Source of the DNA: Tetrapyrgos nigripes
Taxonomy: Eukaryota > Basidiomycota > Agaricomycetes > Agaricales > Campanellaceae
NCBI GenBank assembly: GCA_013368315.1
Contig: JAACJM010000343.1
Location: 1-64,000 of the forward strand
Length of the DNA stretch: 64,000 nt
Direction of reading: 5' to 3'
In this document: in pieces, positions 44,070-57,363 of the stretch
Position numbering within the stretch: the first letter of the stretch is position 1
Layout: every line of letters begins with the position of its first letter
Position numbers and translations under genes: made by a program
The notes under the pieces: generated by a model
The model's database searches: none
Seen by the model: the letters and a program-made list of their open reading frames with translations, nothing else
Told to the model about the DNA's origin: nothing

Positions 44070-46459
44070 ATGACCACCCCTGCCAGTGTACGGGCTAGTG
44101 TCTGTATAAAGGGGACCGCTGCCTCAAAGCAGCCTGGCCAAAAAGCATCAGCAAAAGCTCTCTCAACGACAAAGGTCAAGCGAGAGTCGGATGAGATAGA
44201 GGGTAAGTATCTCCAATCTTGTGTGCTCACCTATCTAATCATGCTATAGATTCTGCTCCGCCATCCAAGAAGTCCAAGTCTACTAAGCCATCCAAGGATA
44301 GATCTAAGCCCAAGAAGAAAGGTGAGTATTCCATTTTACACATACTATGTATATCTCTGACTGTGGCATTGCTAGCAGCAAAGACGAAGCAGAAGCATGC
44401 TGCTGCAGGTATTACAGACAGCGAGAATGAGGAACCAGAGTCCGAAGAAGATATTGGTAAGTGTAGGTCAGCAATCTATGAATATCGTAGTACTCACTGT
44501 TATCGCATTTAGTGATCGTCAAGAAAGTAAAAAAATCGAAGCAGAAGATTGTCAAGGAATCATCCGAGTCATCCGAATCAAGCAAAGAAAGCAGTTCTGA
44601 GGCTGAGTCAAGTGAGGAATCCAATGAGGATGAAAGTAGGCATAGAGACGCTGTTGATCTTTTTGAAGCTGAGGTATGTATCAAAAAAATATGGGGCTGG
44701 GACCTTCATGTATTGACAAATGCTGCAGGCACCCATAGTGTTGAGCGACGCAGAGGAACAAGGTCTGACATCACATGTCACATGTGTTTATGTTGCTGAC
44801 GAATCTTGCCAGCTCATCACCCTTCCTCTCCTTCAATCAACGATGAGCTGCCTCGCAGCACCGACGTGGACACTCAGAGCGATTGGGACATGCTGGACAT
44901 AGAGGATGATGCTCCTGCAAAGGTATGTCTTTGCAGTCTCTTTTTAGTTATCGTCTACAATACTTGCGTACAGCTCACCCAGCCAAAGACCAAAACTCGC
45001 AAGGTATCACAGAAGAAGGCAGACAAGCTGAGAGCAGAGGTACGTATTCATGTTCAGTTTTGTTTTGTCAAGTAGGAGCTGATGAGCTTCTTTACGTAGT
45101 TGCCACAGGTCCTCACAACCTCTCCTCCTCTAGCCGCTGTCCCAGTGTCCCAAATTGTTGTGCCTGCTTCCGTTACAGTTGCTCCTGCTGTCACTGTCAC
45201 CCCTCAATCTGCTTCCACTACGACACCCGCCCTGGTCATTCTTCCGCATGGGTACTTCGTCCACACTGAACTCGCAACAATCACCAAAGGCCGCTCAACC
45301 ATTCTTGCACCTCTCAGTGCTCAACCAGGACCCATACGTAAAACCATTGACCGTGGTATCAAAGAAGGCAAACTCACCATGCTTACTGGGACTGAGCATT
45401 GCCCTGTCAACGAGGAGCTCAAGCATATTGGGATGGTTGAGATTGTCCACGCGGCTGAGGATCTTGGTTATGGTAATGAGAAGGATGTTGCTGATCGCCT
45501 GCGAACTGGTGACTACAACACATATGTGAAGCCTTTTGTTCACTATGTGCGTCTTTTTTTTAATTTTGTGTTCATCACTCACTGTTAAGCTCTTTTAGGT
45601 GAGCCATCGTATCGGGCTTGAATGCAAGGACCTCAAGACTACCCAATCCTCAAACGTCCTTTCCGCTTTCGGCTTTACTAATGATCCTGTCTCCCGCTCC
45701 AAGGCTCAGCAACTAGTACTGAATTACATGTATCATTATGGTACTAGGGCCAATGTGAGTCCTTCGTTCACTTTTCGTTTCCTATTATTTTGAACACTGA
45801 CTGCTGTTAGTCTGAGGAATATGACCCCGCCAAACCGTTTGAGCACATTGCGCTCACCAGATACATGGCTGGAATGTTCTTCGGCTCTCATGCTTATGCT
45901 GGGGTTCTAGCCAAGAATAAGCACGTCTTTACTTCTTCAGTTCCATCTAAACCTGCAGAACTTGAGCTTCCCAAAGGGCTGGTTGCTGTCAGTGTCACTG
46001 CAGTATGTTATACTCCAAAGGATTCTTATGATCATACTGATTATCTTCTAGGTGCATGCCATTCTCTCTGAGTTTGCCCAGCAAACTAATGGTGAGAACT
46101 TTCCAATGAAGGAGCTTGCAGGCGTCTGGAGGACCACAGTTGCCATTCTTGAGAACATCGAGAAGGTCAACAAGCCCTGCTATCACTCGTTGATGCACAA
46201 GTTATACATCGACACTTCGTATGTTCCTTTCTTTAATGTTTACGTGCTCATAGCTAACATGATCTCTTCTAGTGGTACTCTCCCGTTGACCAGCCACGGC
46301 TTGACTAATCAACAGATTTTCAATGCCGTCGATTGGTCTGCCCTCTCGGACGATCCCTCTGGACAAGCTTTCCTGTCAGCGACATTTTCCGTGTCTGCTG
46401 CCGCTGCTGCTACTGAACCAGCACCCACCACTTCCTCCGGTGCTTCTCAAGCTGCTTAG
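44070..46459 (+). CDS. Plavaka companion protein (basic/acidic N-terminus, DUF6532-like C-terminus)
   Basis: Twelve exons join in frame (44070-44202, 44250-44321, 44376-44456, 44513-44673, 44729-44762, 44813-44922, 44974-45039, 45100-45546, 45599-45754, 45811-46002, 46052-46218, 46273-46459) to give 601 residues without a stop. The N-terminal third is disordered, with Lys-rich (SKKSKSTKPSKDRSKPKKK), Ser/Glu-rich and Asp-rich blocks and likely nuclear signals. The middle is Pro/Val/Thr-rich. The C-terminal half is globular: HGYFVHTELATITKGRSTIL, KLTMLTGTEHCPVNEELKHI, HIALTRYMAGMFFGSHAY, LPKGLVAVSVTAVHAILSEF. It resembles basidiomycete DUF6532-type proteins (a tentative match from memory of the pattern). 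It lies inside the element's inverted repeats, divergent from the transposase. A DNA-binding accessory role like TnpA of CACTA elements is an inference. Confidence 0.7.
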
Positions 46460-46940
46460 ATCATTGGTTGTCTGTCGCTCATAATTCACATATCATACCT
46501 ATCGACATTCTCACTAATTCTGTACATTCTCACAACGTATCTAACCTTGGTCGCTCCTTTATAGATAGATCTCCATATCCCTTAATCCCACCCACTACAT
46601 CATTCATATCTCCATGTCACATCCACCCTTCGTTAAGTATAGCCATTGATATTATACTACTTTTGAGAAATACATCTAATAGTTGTCATTACTCCTGGTT
46701 GTGTGCTGTCCGAAATATGCAAATTCTGAGTAAGATTGATGATATAGCGTGCCCTAGCCTTCGTGTAGTTATTGTAGATACCAAGTAACTATGATAACTT
46801 GATGAGGTCTGCATGGGAGACCCAAGTATTTTGATAATTAGTCAAACCCCATATTTTGTCGTAATTACTCTGAGTTTCAAGTTTTACCTGAACTTACCAC
46901 TTCATTATCTTTGGACAGGTTTCCTGATGTAGTCGTCACT

Positions 46941-47351
46941 CTGCACTTTTTTCCCCTATACAAAGCTGGCCACAGTTGTACTGACTCGATGAGTGGTTTT
47001 ACACTGAGATACCCTGAGGGGCACCTTTACTTTCGTCTTTGTCTTTGGTCTCCACCTCGATAACTTTGGGTGGACGTGTGGACATGGAAGTAGGTCTTGG
47101 TCCTGGGTGCCACGAGGACGAGAATGAGGACGACAGGAGTGGACTATTTTGGGCCTGACTTGGACTTTGACTTGGACTTCAGACGATAGACGATGGAGAA
47201 GAGCTATGCTATGGGTTTTAATCTGAGTCTAGTTTTGTTTCGCGTTGGTCCAGGTGCGGTTTGGGCGTCGAGTTGAGGACTGGATAGAGATATTGGGAAG
47301 TTGGGATTTTGGGACGTTGGGACATTGGGTTATGGAGTCAAGGCGCCGATT
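46941..47351 (-). pseudogene. Possible 3' end of a host gene
   Basis: On the minus strand a short coding-like stretch reads STRPPKVIEVETKDKDESKG and ends in PQGISV and TAA at 46999-47001. The upstream part (to about 47250) is Ser/Lys-rich and loses its frame. It may be the tail of a gene cut off by the duplicated block starting at 47352. There is no family call. Confidence 0.25.
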
Positions 47352-47981
47352 GAGTTGCTTCAGAAGGCTTGTGCGGAAAGCTGCAACTTCTCCTTATACT
47401 TTGGGACTCGTTATATTTGAGTACTATAGGATACTACTATGGAAGGCCAGCGCACGAAAGATGATCTGTGCGCGCAGTGAGTCAGAAGTTGGCGCGGCAT
47501 GGATGCATCACGTGATCCATTAGAAAGGACCGCAATCATCTCCTACATGACTAAATCGCAGCAGCTCAATTTTTTTGCCTGATCAGGTATTTATATGTTC
47601 CCTCCTTCTATAGTTCCGAGTACAGCCCTTAGCGGTAGATCAGTCGAGCTAGAATGCCATACTTATCACTGCTTTGCTGTAGCGCGTATGCATCACATGA
47701 CCTGCTACAAGAATGTGCAAAGTTGCTCATACCCACCCATATCACCACAGCAGCTCAATTATTTGACCTGATCAGATAGCTATATCCTCTTTCTTTCTAT
47801 ATTTCCAGCTACAACCCTTAGCAATAGATCAGTCAAGCTGCAGTGGCACTAATGTACCTCTCTGTAATCTGTATACTTTGCTGTCAGAGAATACTGGACT
47901 CAGTACTCATTGAATATTTGATTTTAAATCTTAATTTTTGATTTCATTCTTACAATGATAAGTATAAATACAATTTGAGTA

Positions 47982-49434
47982 CTAAACCCTGCTGGTCTTC
48001 CTACTTTGTCTTCTTCTGCTGCCTTGTCTTCTTAGCCTTCTTGTCGTGATTTTCAAGAAATTTGAGCAGTCCTGTCCAGCCACCTGGTGGATCAGATCTC
48101 CTCTCCAGCTCCGAAACAACCTTCTCACTTTGAAGGGATTGTTTGGGCCATAGACACTGATTAATTCCAGTCCCTTTCTCGCAGCCACGAACCAGGAAGG
48201 CGGCAAATCCAAAGACTTGTGAATATCTGTCTTCTTGACCCTATGTTTCTGTAAAAAAACATTAGATCCCTGGAAACAAGTGGCGCAGATAAAAAAATAC
48301 TTGCGTTGACTGAAGCGCAAATAGTCTTGGCCAGGTCTTCAACACATGTGACTCCAAAAGCCCAATAGTTCTCGATATCTGTGTTCTGGAGTTTCCAACT
48401 GTGTGCCTGTTCTTTTGCAGTCGCAAACTCCTCATATCTGTCTCGACGTTTGATCTCCTCACATAGCCAGGTAAGTAATTGGTGATTCTTCTCATCATTC
48501 AACTCCATTCTCTGCCGCTTCTGTTCAGGTGCAATCTTGCGTGCATAGTCCAGCGGCTTCATCTCTGATGCAGGGTAACCTTGATTGAGTGGCGCACTAG
48601 GCTCGAACAAAGTTAATTCGACAGCTGAGACATCAAGCTAGACCCAAATCATCAGTACTATAGCTACCCACCAAAATTGATAACCCGTTGAAACTTACCA
48701 CTTCTATCTTGATGGCCAATTGATATTCACTGTCCAGTCGCAAGGACGTGTCTGAACTGATCGCCAATTTAAACTCGGAGCATTCGAGGACTGCAAACAA
48801 TTCATACAGCTCCCCTCCAAATGGGTTCTTGCTGTTGTCCCTTACTAGAACCCTGAAGCAAACGCTGCCTGCAAATATAGGTGATCAACCTGTGAGAAAC
48901 ATGTAGTGATCAATTCAAGACGTACCAAGGAACTTTGCAGCAGTATTCTGCAATGCGTTCAAGACCTCCAGAGAATCAAATCTTACTTCTTCATCGCCGT
49001 CTCGTATATCCTTTTGAACAGGGACACGAATGCGTTGGCGGAGAGTAGAACTGTCTGCCATGTTATGTATGTAAACCTTGATTTCCTGTAGATAAAATAC
49101 GAGGATTGTTTATATTCAAGGAAAATTGAAAATCACGAGCTTAAAGTAATAACGGCTCACCTGCAGCTCTCTTGTACATGATTCCTTGATGCCTGAAAGA
49201 TCTCCTGGCATTTTGACATCATGTTTGTCCAGTTGCGCATCTTGTATCAATTCACGCTCGGGTGTTTGAGCTGGCGAAGCTAATTGGGAACCAGGGGGAG
49301 AGGAATCAGGTGTCGGAGTGGTGTCCTTTACAAAAGGACTATCGTCTGCAAGTAGCCTCTCCTTGACAACATTGCTTCTGAGCTTTGACAATCTTCTACG
49401 CCAAGTCAGCCGCAGTGTACTTTCGCTTAGACAT
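47982..49434 (-). pseudogene. Unrecognised minus-strand gene of the block, copy B
   Basis: The exons match those at 6287-7759. Copy B has two private lesions: a 38-bp deletion near 49370, which removes the segment coding for CWPNFDIQRP and shifts the frame, and a one-base deletion near 48122, which changes the last exon (FKVRRLFRSW). The start MSKRKYTAADLA and the following TAG are as in copy A. Function unknown. Confidence 0.5.
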
Positions 49435-50057
49435 TCTTGGAGGGGCCTCTGGATGATGGTGGTTAAGGTGAGACAGCATAGTGGGTGAAAGCAGACAATC
49501 GAATGGACCTGTACAGCCTTTGACAACCTATATCAAATAGTTCGATCGAAGAATTACTTGAATATTCGACTGAAGGCCCTACGAAATTCTTACCAAGTCA
49601 GTCTAGATTCAGTACAGCAGTACATGGAGGGTTTATCTCAATTCTGACACTGTGGTATGCGTTGGAGCAGCCCTGAAAAATTATTCTCTAGTAAAAAAAT
49701 GTGTAGAATAGTCAATGAACGAAGATTCTCAACGGTCATATCACAATCTTCTATGAAATACTACCATGCCTTCAGTAGAATGTTGTTGAACACGAAAGGA
49801 ACGTACGATGAAATACATAGTACTATATTTTCAGTAGAATCTTTTTGACACTTACCTTGAAGGATGTTCTATGTAGCAGTACTAACCTTCAGTAGAATCT
49901 TTTTGAGAATGTTGTAGAATGCGAAAGAACATACGATGAAATAGTACTATATTTTCAGTAGAATCTTTTTGAGACTCACCTCGAAGGATGTTCCATGTAA
50001 CAATACTACTTATACCTTCAGTGGAATCTTTCTTAGACTTAGCTTGAGAAGGATGTT

Positions 50058-50395
50058 CCTAGATATCATCTAAAGAGATAATGTATCAGGAAGCTAGATA
50101 TATCTGGACACTTTCTGGTACATTTGATTGATCAGCAGACACATTTTGTTTCGAATCTATGAAAAGAAATACAAAGACCTTATTTTTGTACACATTCTGG
50201 ATCATCTATCCGTTGAGCCGATATTTTTGACTGAATTGAACAAAAACATCCACTCGACGGACAGGTGATCTGGAATGTGTACGAAAATAACATAGATTCG
50301 AAATAGAACATGACCCAAAAGGCATCCAAATATATCAAGTTTCTGTTCACGCATCTAGCTTCCTGATACATTATCTCTTTAGGTATATATCTAGG
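50058..50395. mobile_element. Foldback (MITE-like) element, copy B
   Basis: Same length (338 bp) and same arms as 8383-8720, with one or two base differences. Its presence in both block copies shows that it predates the duplication. Confidence 0.65.
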
Positions 50396-50634
50396 CTACA
50401 AATATGCCTCATTTTGGTATGTCTATTTGGTCACCTATCCGTCGAGTGGATATTTTGGTCTTTTCGGCATGCAGGGTCCACTGCAGATATCAGGTTCTCG
50501 CCTCTAAAATAACTTGTACTATGCCGTCTTTAGAGACTTCTGCACAGCCTGCCCATTCCCATCACATGCTACCTTTCATCCCAGTCCCAATATAAGGGGC
50601 CCACCTTTCCCTCTGCAAGCTTTGCTTTCCCATC

Positions 50635-51171
50635 ATGACTTCCAACCCAAAGCAATCTGTCTGGAGCGAGTATGCCACTGAACTCAGTGCTCAGACAGAA
50701 GTTGCACAGACTAAGCTCGAAGTCTTAGCATCAACTGGTGAAAGTGCACTTCTCACCAGCCCCATTGTTGTGGATCTTCGAGCAAAGCTTAGGGCTGCCT
50801 GCCCTGACCAAGCTCAGCTATCACCCCTTCAAATTGTCCACGAGTTCTTGGCTTATGTCGGTCGCCATCCAGACCTTTACCCTGGCGTCTATCCAGTCAT
50901 CAAAACCAGAAGAACTGTCCTTCACACCTACAGAACTTCAAAGCAGAACCTTGTGCACAAGCTTGGGCTTGATGCTGAATCAGAAGCTGGAGAGAGATGG
51001 CGCCAAATCATCATGCAAGCCAATCCTGTGCACCTCTGCAGACTTTCTGATCCATACCCTCCTCTGGGCTCGTATGTGGCTGAGACCAGTGCAATCTTTC
51101 AAAGATGGCAAAACTATTTGAAGACAAGGAAGCTCCCGGACGAGCGGCTTCCAAGGTGCACTGCCTGTTGA
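50635..51171 (+). pseudogene. Plus-strand block gene, 5' exon (copy B, intact exon)
   Basis: Here the exon is open for 178 codons (MTSNPKQSVWSEYATEL ... PLQIVHEFLAYVGRHPDLYP ... WQNYLKTRKLPDERLPRCTA) up to the copia LTR, which supplies the stop. A TATA-like CAATATAAGG precedes it. Copy B keeps the C that copy A lost, so this is the better guide to the ancestral exon. No recognised domain; mostly helical by composition. Confidence 0.6.
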
Positions 51172-51449
51172 GCAGGCTATGTTCTATATACGTAGTGGCA
51201 ACTGCATACTGACCTGGGGATGTAGAAGTGCTTGTTAGAGCGGTTTGCTAGAGGTTAAGAGTGATGAGTGTTAAGAGAAATCCTTATTATTGTAGGGCAA
51301 TCTACGAGCCCTTATATACTGTTCTAGATAGTACATGTGACTACTTATCTAAGAACTACTGATGTATAGTAAGCGTAATTAACTAGATTACTATCTAATC
51401 TATATCTAATCTAATGTTGATGGCTGCTTACTAATTCACCAATTCAACA
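51166..51449 (-). repeat. Copia LTR (3' LTR), copy B
   Basis: 284 bp, TGTTGA...TCAACA. The polypurine tract AGCAAGGGGGAG (minus strand) adjoins it. Confidence 0.9.
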
Positions 51450-51594
51450 CTCCCCCTTGCTAAGCTGTACCGTTAGTGCGCGTAAGCATAAAAGCGCTAT
51501 AAGCAGCCGAGGTTCATCTTTGTTATTTGAGATACGTTGTACCATGGTTCTATGATACATTGTATCAAGGTTCTATAATATATTATACAAAAAC

Positions 51595-53830
51595 TCAGCT
51601 AGTATAAAACTGAAGTCCTAGTTGTGATCTAAACTTCTCGAATTTTTGTCTGCCAAGGTTCTTTGTAAACATATCAGCAGGATTATCGCTTCCTTCTATG
51701 AACTTTATTGTTATGTTCTCATTTGCTACATGTTCACGAATAAAGTGATATTTGACAGCAATATGTTTTGAACATCGTTCTGTAACAGGATTGGATGCAA
51801 TGAAGATAGATCCTTGATTGTCACCATAGATATCGATAGCTTTCATCTCGATGTTAAGTTCTTTTAAAAGAGCTTTTATCCAGATGACTTGGCGACTACA
51901 ATCGCTAAGTGCCATATACTCAGCTTCTGTAGAGCTTAACACAGTTGTGGTTTGAGCTCTAGAGGCCCAGTAGAAAGTACCATGGGCTAACGTTAGGAAG
52001 AAGCCAGTATGTGACTGATGATCATTTGGGTCTGATGCCCAATCAGAGTCTGTGTATGCAGCTAAACCAGTTCCTAAAGGATCTGATTCAGTCATCTTTT
52101 TCTTGGATCCATCATACACTAATGCGTAGTGCCGAGTACCTAAAAGGTAACGGCAAATCCAGAGAGCTTTGGCCAGGTGATCATCTGAAGGGTTTGCAGC
52201 GTGCTGTGCCATTTTGGTAACGGCGAAGGCTATGTCAGGACGAGTTCCTAACATGATGTAAAGAAGAGACCCGATGACAGTTTGGTATTTTTGTTGAAGG
52301 ACTGGGTCAACTGGGGCTTTGTTCTTTATAGGATAATATCCTGCAGGTAATGGAGTAGCATACCACATCGTTCCAATACCTTTTCAAGGTAGGCACATTG
52401 ATCGAGATAGATTTTGCTGCCTTTCCTGACGATGTTCATCGTAAGAAACTCTTTGGCATCGCCAAGATCCCTGCATTCCCACTTCTTCATAAACTTTGTC
52501 TTTAGCTTGAGCACTAGCTGTTTGTCTGCTCCACAGAATAGGGCATCATCGACGTAGACGACGGCAACAACAATGTGACTGTTTTGATTATATACGAAGA
52601 TTCCGGCATCAGAATTGATTCGTTTGAAACCAAGTTCTGCCATGGAGTTGTCGAGACCTTTCCACCAAGCAAGACCGGCTTGCTTAAGTCCATATAGAGT
52701 GCGAAGTAGCCAAATCACTTTGCGTTCTTTTCCAGGTTCTATAAAACCTTCCAGTTGTTCCATGTAGATCTCTTCTTCAAGTATGCCATAAAGATAGGCA
52801 CTACCAACATCGACACCTGAGATGTGCCAATTATTGAGGGCTGCCAATGCGAAGACTAGGCGCACCGTCTCGAAGCGAACAACTGGAGAGAAGACTTGAT
52901 CGAAGTCTAGACCTTCAATCTGTGAGAAACCTTTAGCGACGAGTCTCGCCTTCTTACGACCATCAGTTTTGATGTCAAAGACCCATCGGTTTTTTATGAC
53001 TTTCCTATTCTCAGGACAATATACGAGTTGGAAAGTTCCACACCTGCGAAGTACCTCTAGCTCTTCGTGGCAAGCAATTTTCCATTCCTCTTGCTCCTTA
53101 TCTGGTAAGAGCGATATTTCTTGGAGTGTCCATTCGCAGAGAGATTTAGAGTCAATTGCATTATTAAGCAAGAGATTTATCATCTGTACTCCCCCTTCCC
53201 AGCATAGTTGTGCCTGATCTTCTAAAAGATCATTTCCATCTGTATTAGATGCAGAATTTTCATCGTCTGATGTGGACGAGTGTGGTCTGAGACCTTTATC
53301 AGCGTCTCCTGAGTCACTTTGTCCTGCAGAACTAGGACCGGGATCCTGTGGTTCTGCTGGTTTAGCTGTTGCCATGCCTCATGTTCTCTTGCAGCTCTAT
53401 CAGTGTTGCGTTTATCAGTTGCGACCTGTTTGTCTGCATCGTGTGCACACACACCAGGGGGCCAAGTGCTCCCCTGTCTCCAAGCTTGATTAGAGTCTGG
53501 TACAAATGTTTTTGGTGCTCTCCTGTCACGTTGAGTTCGTCTAGGTGCAGGAGGCAGATTTGGTGATTGCCTTGGTCATCTCAGAGGTGTCTGTGGAAGC
53601 TGAGGTGGTGTATCAGGTTCAGATTCAGATCTCAGAGGCGGCGTTTCCGGTGGTGATCTCCGCGGATTCTGTCTGTCAGCATTGTCATGCTGAACATCAG
53701 GTCTCCTTTTGGAAGGTGTGTTGGATGGTATGTAAAAATGCTCGTCTTCATCTTCGCTGAACATTTGAGGAGTATCCTCATTAGGATCGTTAGGAATGTC
53801 TTTCGATGTTATAGGAAGTCGTTTCGAGTT
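51595..53830 (-). pseudogene. Copia RT/RNase H region, copy B
   Basis: RT runs from about 53375 to 52326 (RWVFDIKTDGRKKARLVAKG, YVDDALFCGA) and RNase H from 52368 to 51595 (AAYTDSDWASDPNDH, STEAEYMALSD, ending in LGLQFYTS). About 19 bp present in copy A are missing near 52360, shifting the frame between RT and RNase H. The proline-rich linker upstream (53576-53764) is also out of frame with the RT. Confidence 0.9.
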
Positions 53831-56412
53831 TGTTGTACTGCTTGTGGTGCAATAAATTTTGCATTGTTCTTTCTCATGAATAGATCACCATGTCCACCAG
53901 GGGCTGGACCAAGATAGGTGATAAGTTCTGTTTTGGAAGCGAGTTTGTTCTTTCGAATTTTCGCTGGAACGTAGACATACGCTCCGCAGCCAAGTACACG
54001 TAAGTGATCCATACGAGGCTTTTTCTTTTCCAGAACTTCATATGGTGTTATCCAGTCATGTCGCTGCATTGGAGTGCGCGTATACAAATATACTGCATGT
54101 GTAACACAAAATTCCCACCAGCTATCAGGAAGGCACGTGTGTTTGCGCATCGCCTCAGCTTTGTCCATTATAGTGTGCATAAGGCACTCAGCACGACTAT
54201 TTTGTTGGGGGGTGTATGGTGCGCTTTGTAGGATCTTGATGCCTTTGTCTTTCAACATTTCTATGAAGGCACCTTTGATATATTCTCCCCCTGCATCAGA
54301 CATCCATTGTTCGACTTTAGACTTGTATTGATTCTCCACCATGGCGAGCCATTGGCGAGTTACATGTACTGGCGTTTTCTTATTGTTCAACAGAAAGGCC
54401 CATGCGTTAGATGTAAAGTCGTCCAAGAAGATTATCATGTAATTGAATTTGTGGTATGATTCAGTGGGGAATTCTTTGAGATCTGAATGGATTAATTCAA
54501 AGGGACGCGACGCCCGTCTTTCTGATGGTGGATAAACTCGTTGTGGTGTTTTATCTTTGAGACATCCACGGCAAATAGGTGGTTGTAAAGGAATATTGAA
54601 TTCTGGCCAGCCATCGGTATGTGTTCGAAGATGTTTGAGAACATCACGAGAAGGGTGACCAGCGTGTTGATGTGCTAAGTCAAAGTTGATTTCGTAAATC
54701 ATAGTGTCTGCCAAGGAGGTGATGTCAGTTTTGGTATGAGGAAGATAGTAAATAGTATCTTCTGGTGATTGTTTGGTAAATGTCAACCAGTGACAATGCA
54801 TTAATTGTCCATCTACATCTGTCATTTTGTCATGCTTCATCAGCATGATCATTTTGTCTGATCCATGGACTGTTACTCTGTCTGATTGTAGGAATGTGCC
54901 AAGTGACAGTAGCTGTTGATTTAGATCGGCAACATAGTAAACAGGGGCAACTTTGAAGTAGTGAGATCCCTGTTGTATGATGACAGTACCAGCGGTGTTG
55001 GTTTTGGTAACTCCATTTGCAGTTTGAATGGAGATTGGATCTACTTTATGTGACTCAACAAAGTCGGTTAAGTCAAAAGTATAATGACCAGATGCTCCAG
55101 AGTCGAGTAACCAGGCATTATCATAATGTTTCTGGTTGATGAGAGTATTCTTTCCCTTGCAATTCACACAAGATGAATAATAAGTCCCACAGGGACATAA
55201 TATATTTGGTACATTATAAATAGAGGGGCTAATAGAGCCCAGAGGAGCGGTATGTATTAATATATTACAAGCATGTGATAATAATAAATCACATGCGACC
55301 GGGCTCATCATCTGCACTGTATGTGATGTGTCAGATACTCTATTCACAATGGAAGAGAAAGAGGGTGCGGCGTACCTGTAGTACCCGCCATCATTCCAAC
55401 CCTCAGAAATAATCTCCTCGGAGTCAGACCTGAGGGAGATAACGTCCATGTCCGGAAAATCGGACAGAGGTTCAAGGTCCGGCATTGAGTCGGCATCCCC
55501 GCTGGCATCCGAGTTGGAAGCACTGCGGGACGTGGAGATTTCCTCGAATAACGGGGTCACTGACCGTGCTTGACTCCACCCCGATGAATTGGAGGTGCTC
55601 ATTTGGTCGAGGTCCCCATTTATTTCCTCGAGGCCCTTGTTGTACTCCCTGTCGAACTCCCCCGAATACCACCTTTGAGTCATTTCATCGGTGATCATAT
55701 GCAGACGCTCCTCAAGCATTTTGCGGTTGGGGTCGACGTTCTCCTTGTCGGAATCCCCCATGTTGACAAGACCGGCCTCCCACATTCTGAGGCACTTGGT
55801 TGACTCCTCCTTTTCCATCTCGAACTCTTCCGAGTTCATACTCCCCATGTTGGAAACGAGGCTGTCTGACAGTCTGTCCATCTCCTCAGCCAGTTCTGCG
55901 TGGTTGTCCGTTCCCACACACTTGTCGTGTTTCCACCCGAAGTTGTTCCACGCCTCCTCTTGCTGTGGAGTACCCCAGTTGGCGGCACCCCAACTGTCAG
56001 AAGTGGATTGGCCATCGCAGTCATCGTGATCGGGATTGGAATTGGTGTGGGAGAAGGTATAACCAGGAGGGTAGGGGGCAACGAGGTTTTGCCAATAGTA
56101 TCGTTCCATAAAAGAACAACCATTGGAGATGTTAGAGGGACGAGGGAGAGAAGTAGAGGCTTTGGAATGAGACATGTGTGCTAGTTCAAGGTCTTTGAGG
56201 AGCTCACCAGTTGGCTTAATCCCATTATCACAAGCGGTTTTAAAGGCATTCTGGACAGATGAGAAAAATCCGTCAAAAGGCTTTACCGTCTCGCAAAAGA
56301 ATGGTTTATGCACATCTTTGGTAGAGGGCTCCGTGACCATAATGGTCGGAGTTTCCTTCAAGAACTTTGCTGCATGTATGACATGTGAGTGTCCTAACTT
56401 AATAGGACCCAT
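53809..56412 (-). pseudogene. Copia gag-end/protease/integrase frame, copy B
   Basis: A single 867-codon frame holds the C-terminal linker of gag, the protease (WLLDSGASGHYT), the integrase zinc motif and catalytic core (ELIHSDLKEF, EQWMSDAGGEY, PQQNSRAECLM), and the start of the inter-domain region (HLRVLGCGAYVYVPAKIRK). It shows the sequence that copy A has lost in three short deletions. It spans the empty PIF/Harbinger site at 54001-54003. Confidence 0.9.
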
Positions 56413-57363
56413 ACTCTGGGCTTGTTGCTTCTGGCGTGTTTGTTCACCAGCGCGTTTTCCGTGGCCTCACCAGTTGCCACGTCCTCAGCCTTTGCCTCTC
56501 CAAGCGCTGCTGCCGCCTTTATGGCGCTGCTGCTGCTGTTCCTCAAAGACAGGAGGTTTGCCTTTGCATTTGATCGCTGTAATTTTGGTTGCGTTGGCAG
56601 ATTGAGGTTTCTTTCTGCCACGAGCCTCCCAAGTATTAACAACATGAGTTCGGAGATTATCAAGTGTCTCGTGTTCAAAATCGTCAATATCGTCCTGAGT
56701 GATTTTGTTAATGATGTAGGCATAGATGTCAGGAGGGAGTTTGTTGACAACAATCATGAATTGGAGATACATGGGGATCTCAGTGTTGTCGCCTGCATTA
56801 GTGATACAGGTTAGGTACATTTTGATGAGATCAATTGCAGCACCGGGATGAGCATTACGTGGGATCTCGACGTTCATGGCCCGTTTGAAGTTCTGAAAGA
56901 TTTCAGCTGCTCCAGGTCTACCATAGAGATCTTTGAGTGTGTCCCACATGACTCTAGCAGTGGTGATATTTTCGATTTTGGCACTGATAGCTTGAGTGAC
57001 ACGGAGTTTGATGACACCCATGGCTTTGTCGTTGTCTTTTTCCCAATCAGCAACATTACCGCTAGCAGCAGCAATGAAGTGAGGAGAAGAAACTTCACTA
57101 CCAGTGTCAGATCCTTCTTCAGCGGCTGCTGCAGCGGCGGCGGAAGCAGCAGTAGTGCTGCCAGTAGTTCTGGCGGGAGCTGTGGGAGGAGCCAGTACAG
57201 GAGATGTGGATCCGACGATCTGGATTTCTCCAGGTTTGAGGGTATTGAGGACATAGGCGATGCCCTGAGATTGGAGCCAAGATTTGGACTTGCTGGCCCA
57301 AATTGTGTAATTAGGTCCAGTGAGTTCTGGAACGGTGGACATAAAGCTTGATCCGGAAGACAT
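56413..57363 (-). pseudogene. Copia gag, copy B
   Basis: ATG at 57363 (MSSGSSFMSTVPELTGPNYT), as in copy A. In the Gly/Arg-rich tail, two Arg codons that are CGA in copy A (GKGRGHGNWRGHG) are TGA in copy B (near 56485 and 56467), so the protein ends before the RNA-binding tail is complete. Confidence 0.85.

Larger units (their letters stand above)
40196..46940. mobile_element. Plavaka-type DNA transposon with two divergent genes
   Basis: Imperfect inverted repeats of about 40 bp bound the region. The left end reads CTACATCAGGAAA ... TAATGAAGTG from 40200, and the right end near 46894-46934 is the reverse complement, with about 31 of 40 matches. CACT precedes the left repeat, as expected of CACTA-like ends, but the outermost base and the target duplication could not be fixed. 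Inside are a minus-strand Plavaka transposase (40511-43840) and a plus-strand multi-exon gene (44070-46459) sharing a 230-bp divergent promoter region. Confidence 0.75.
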
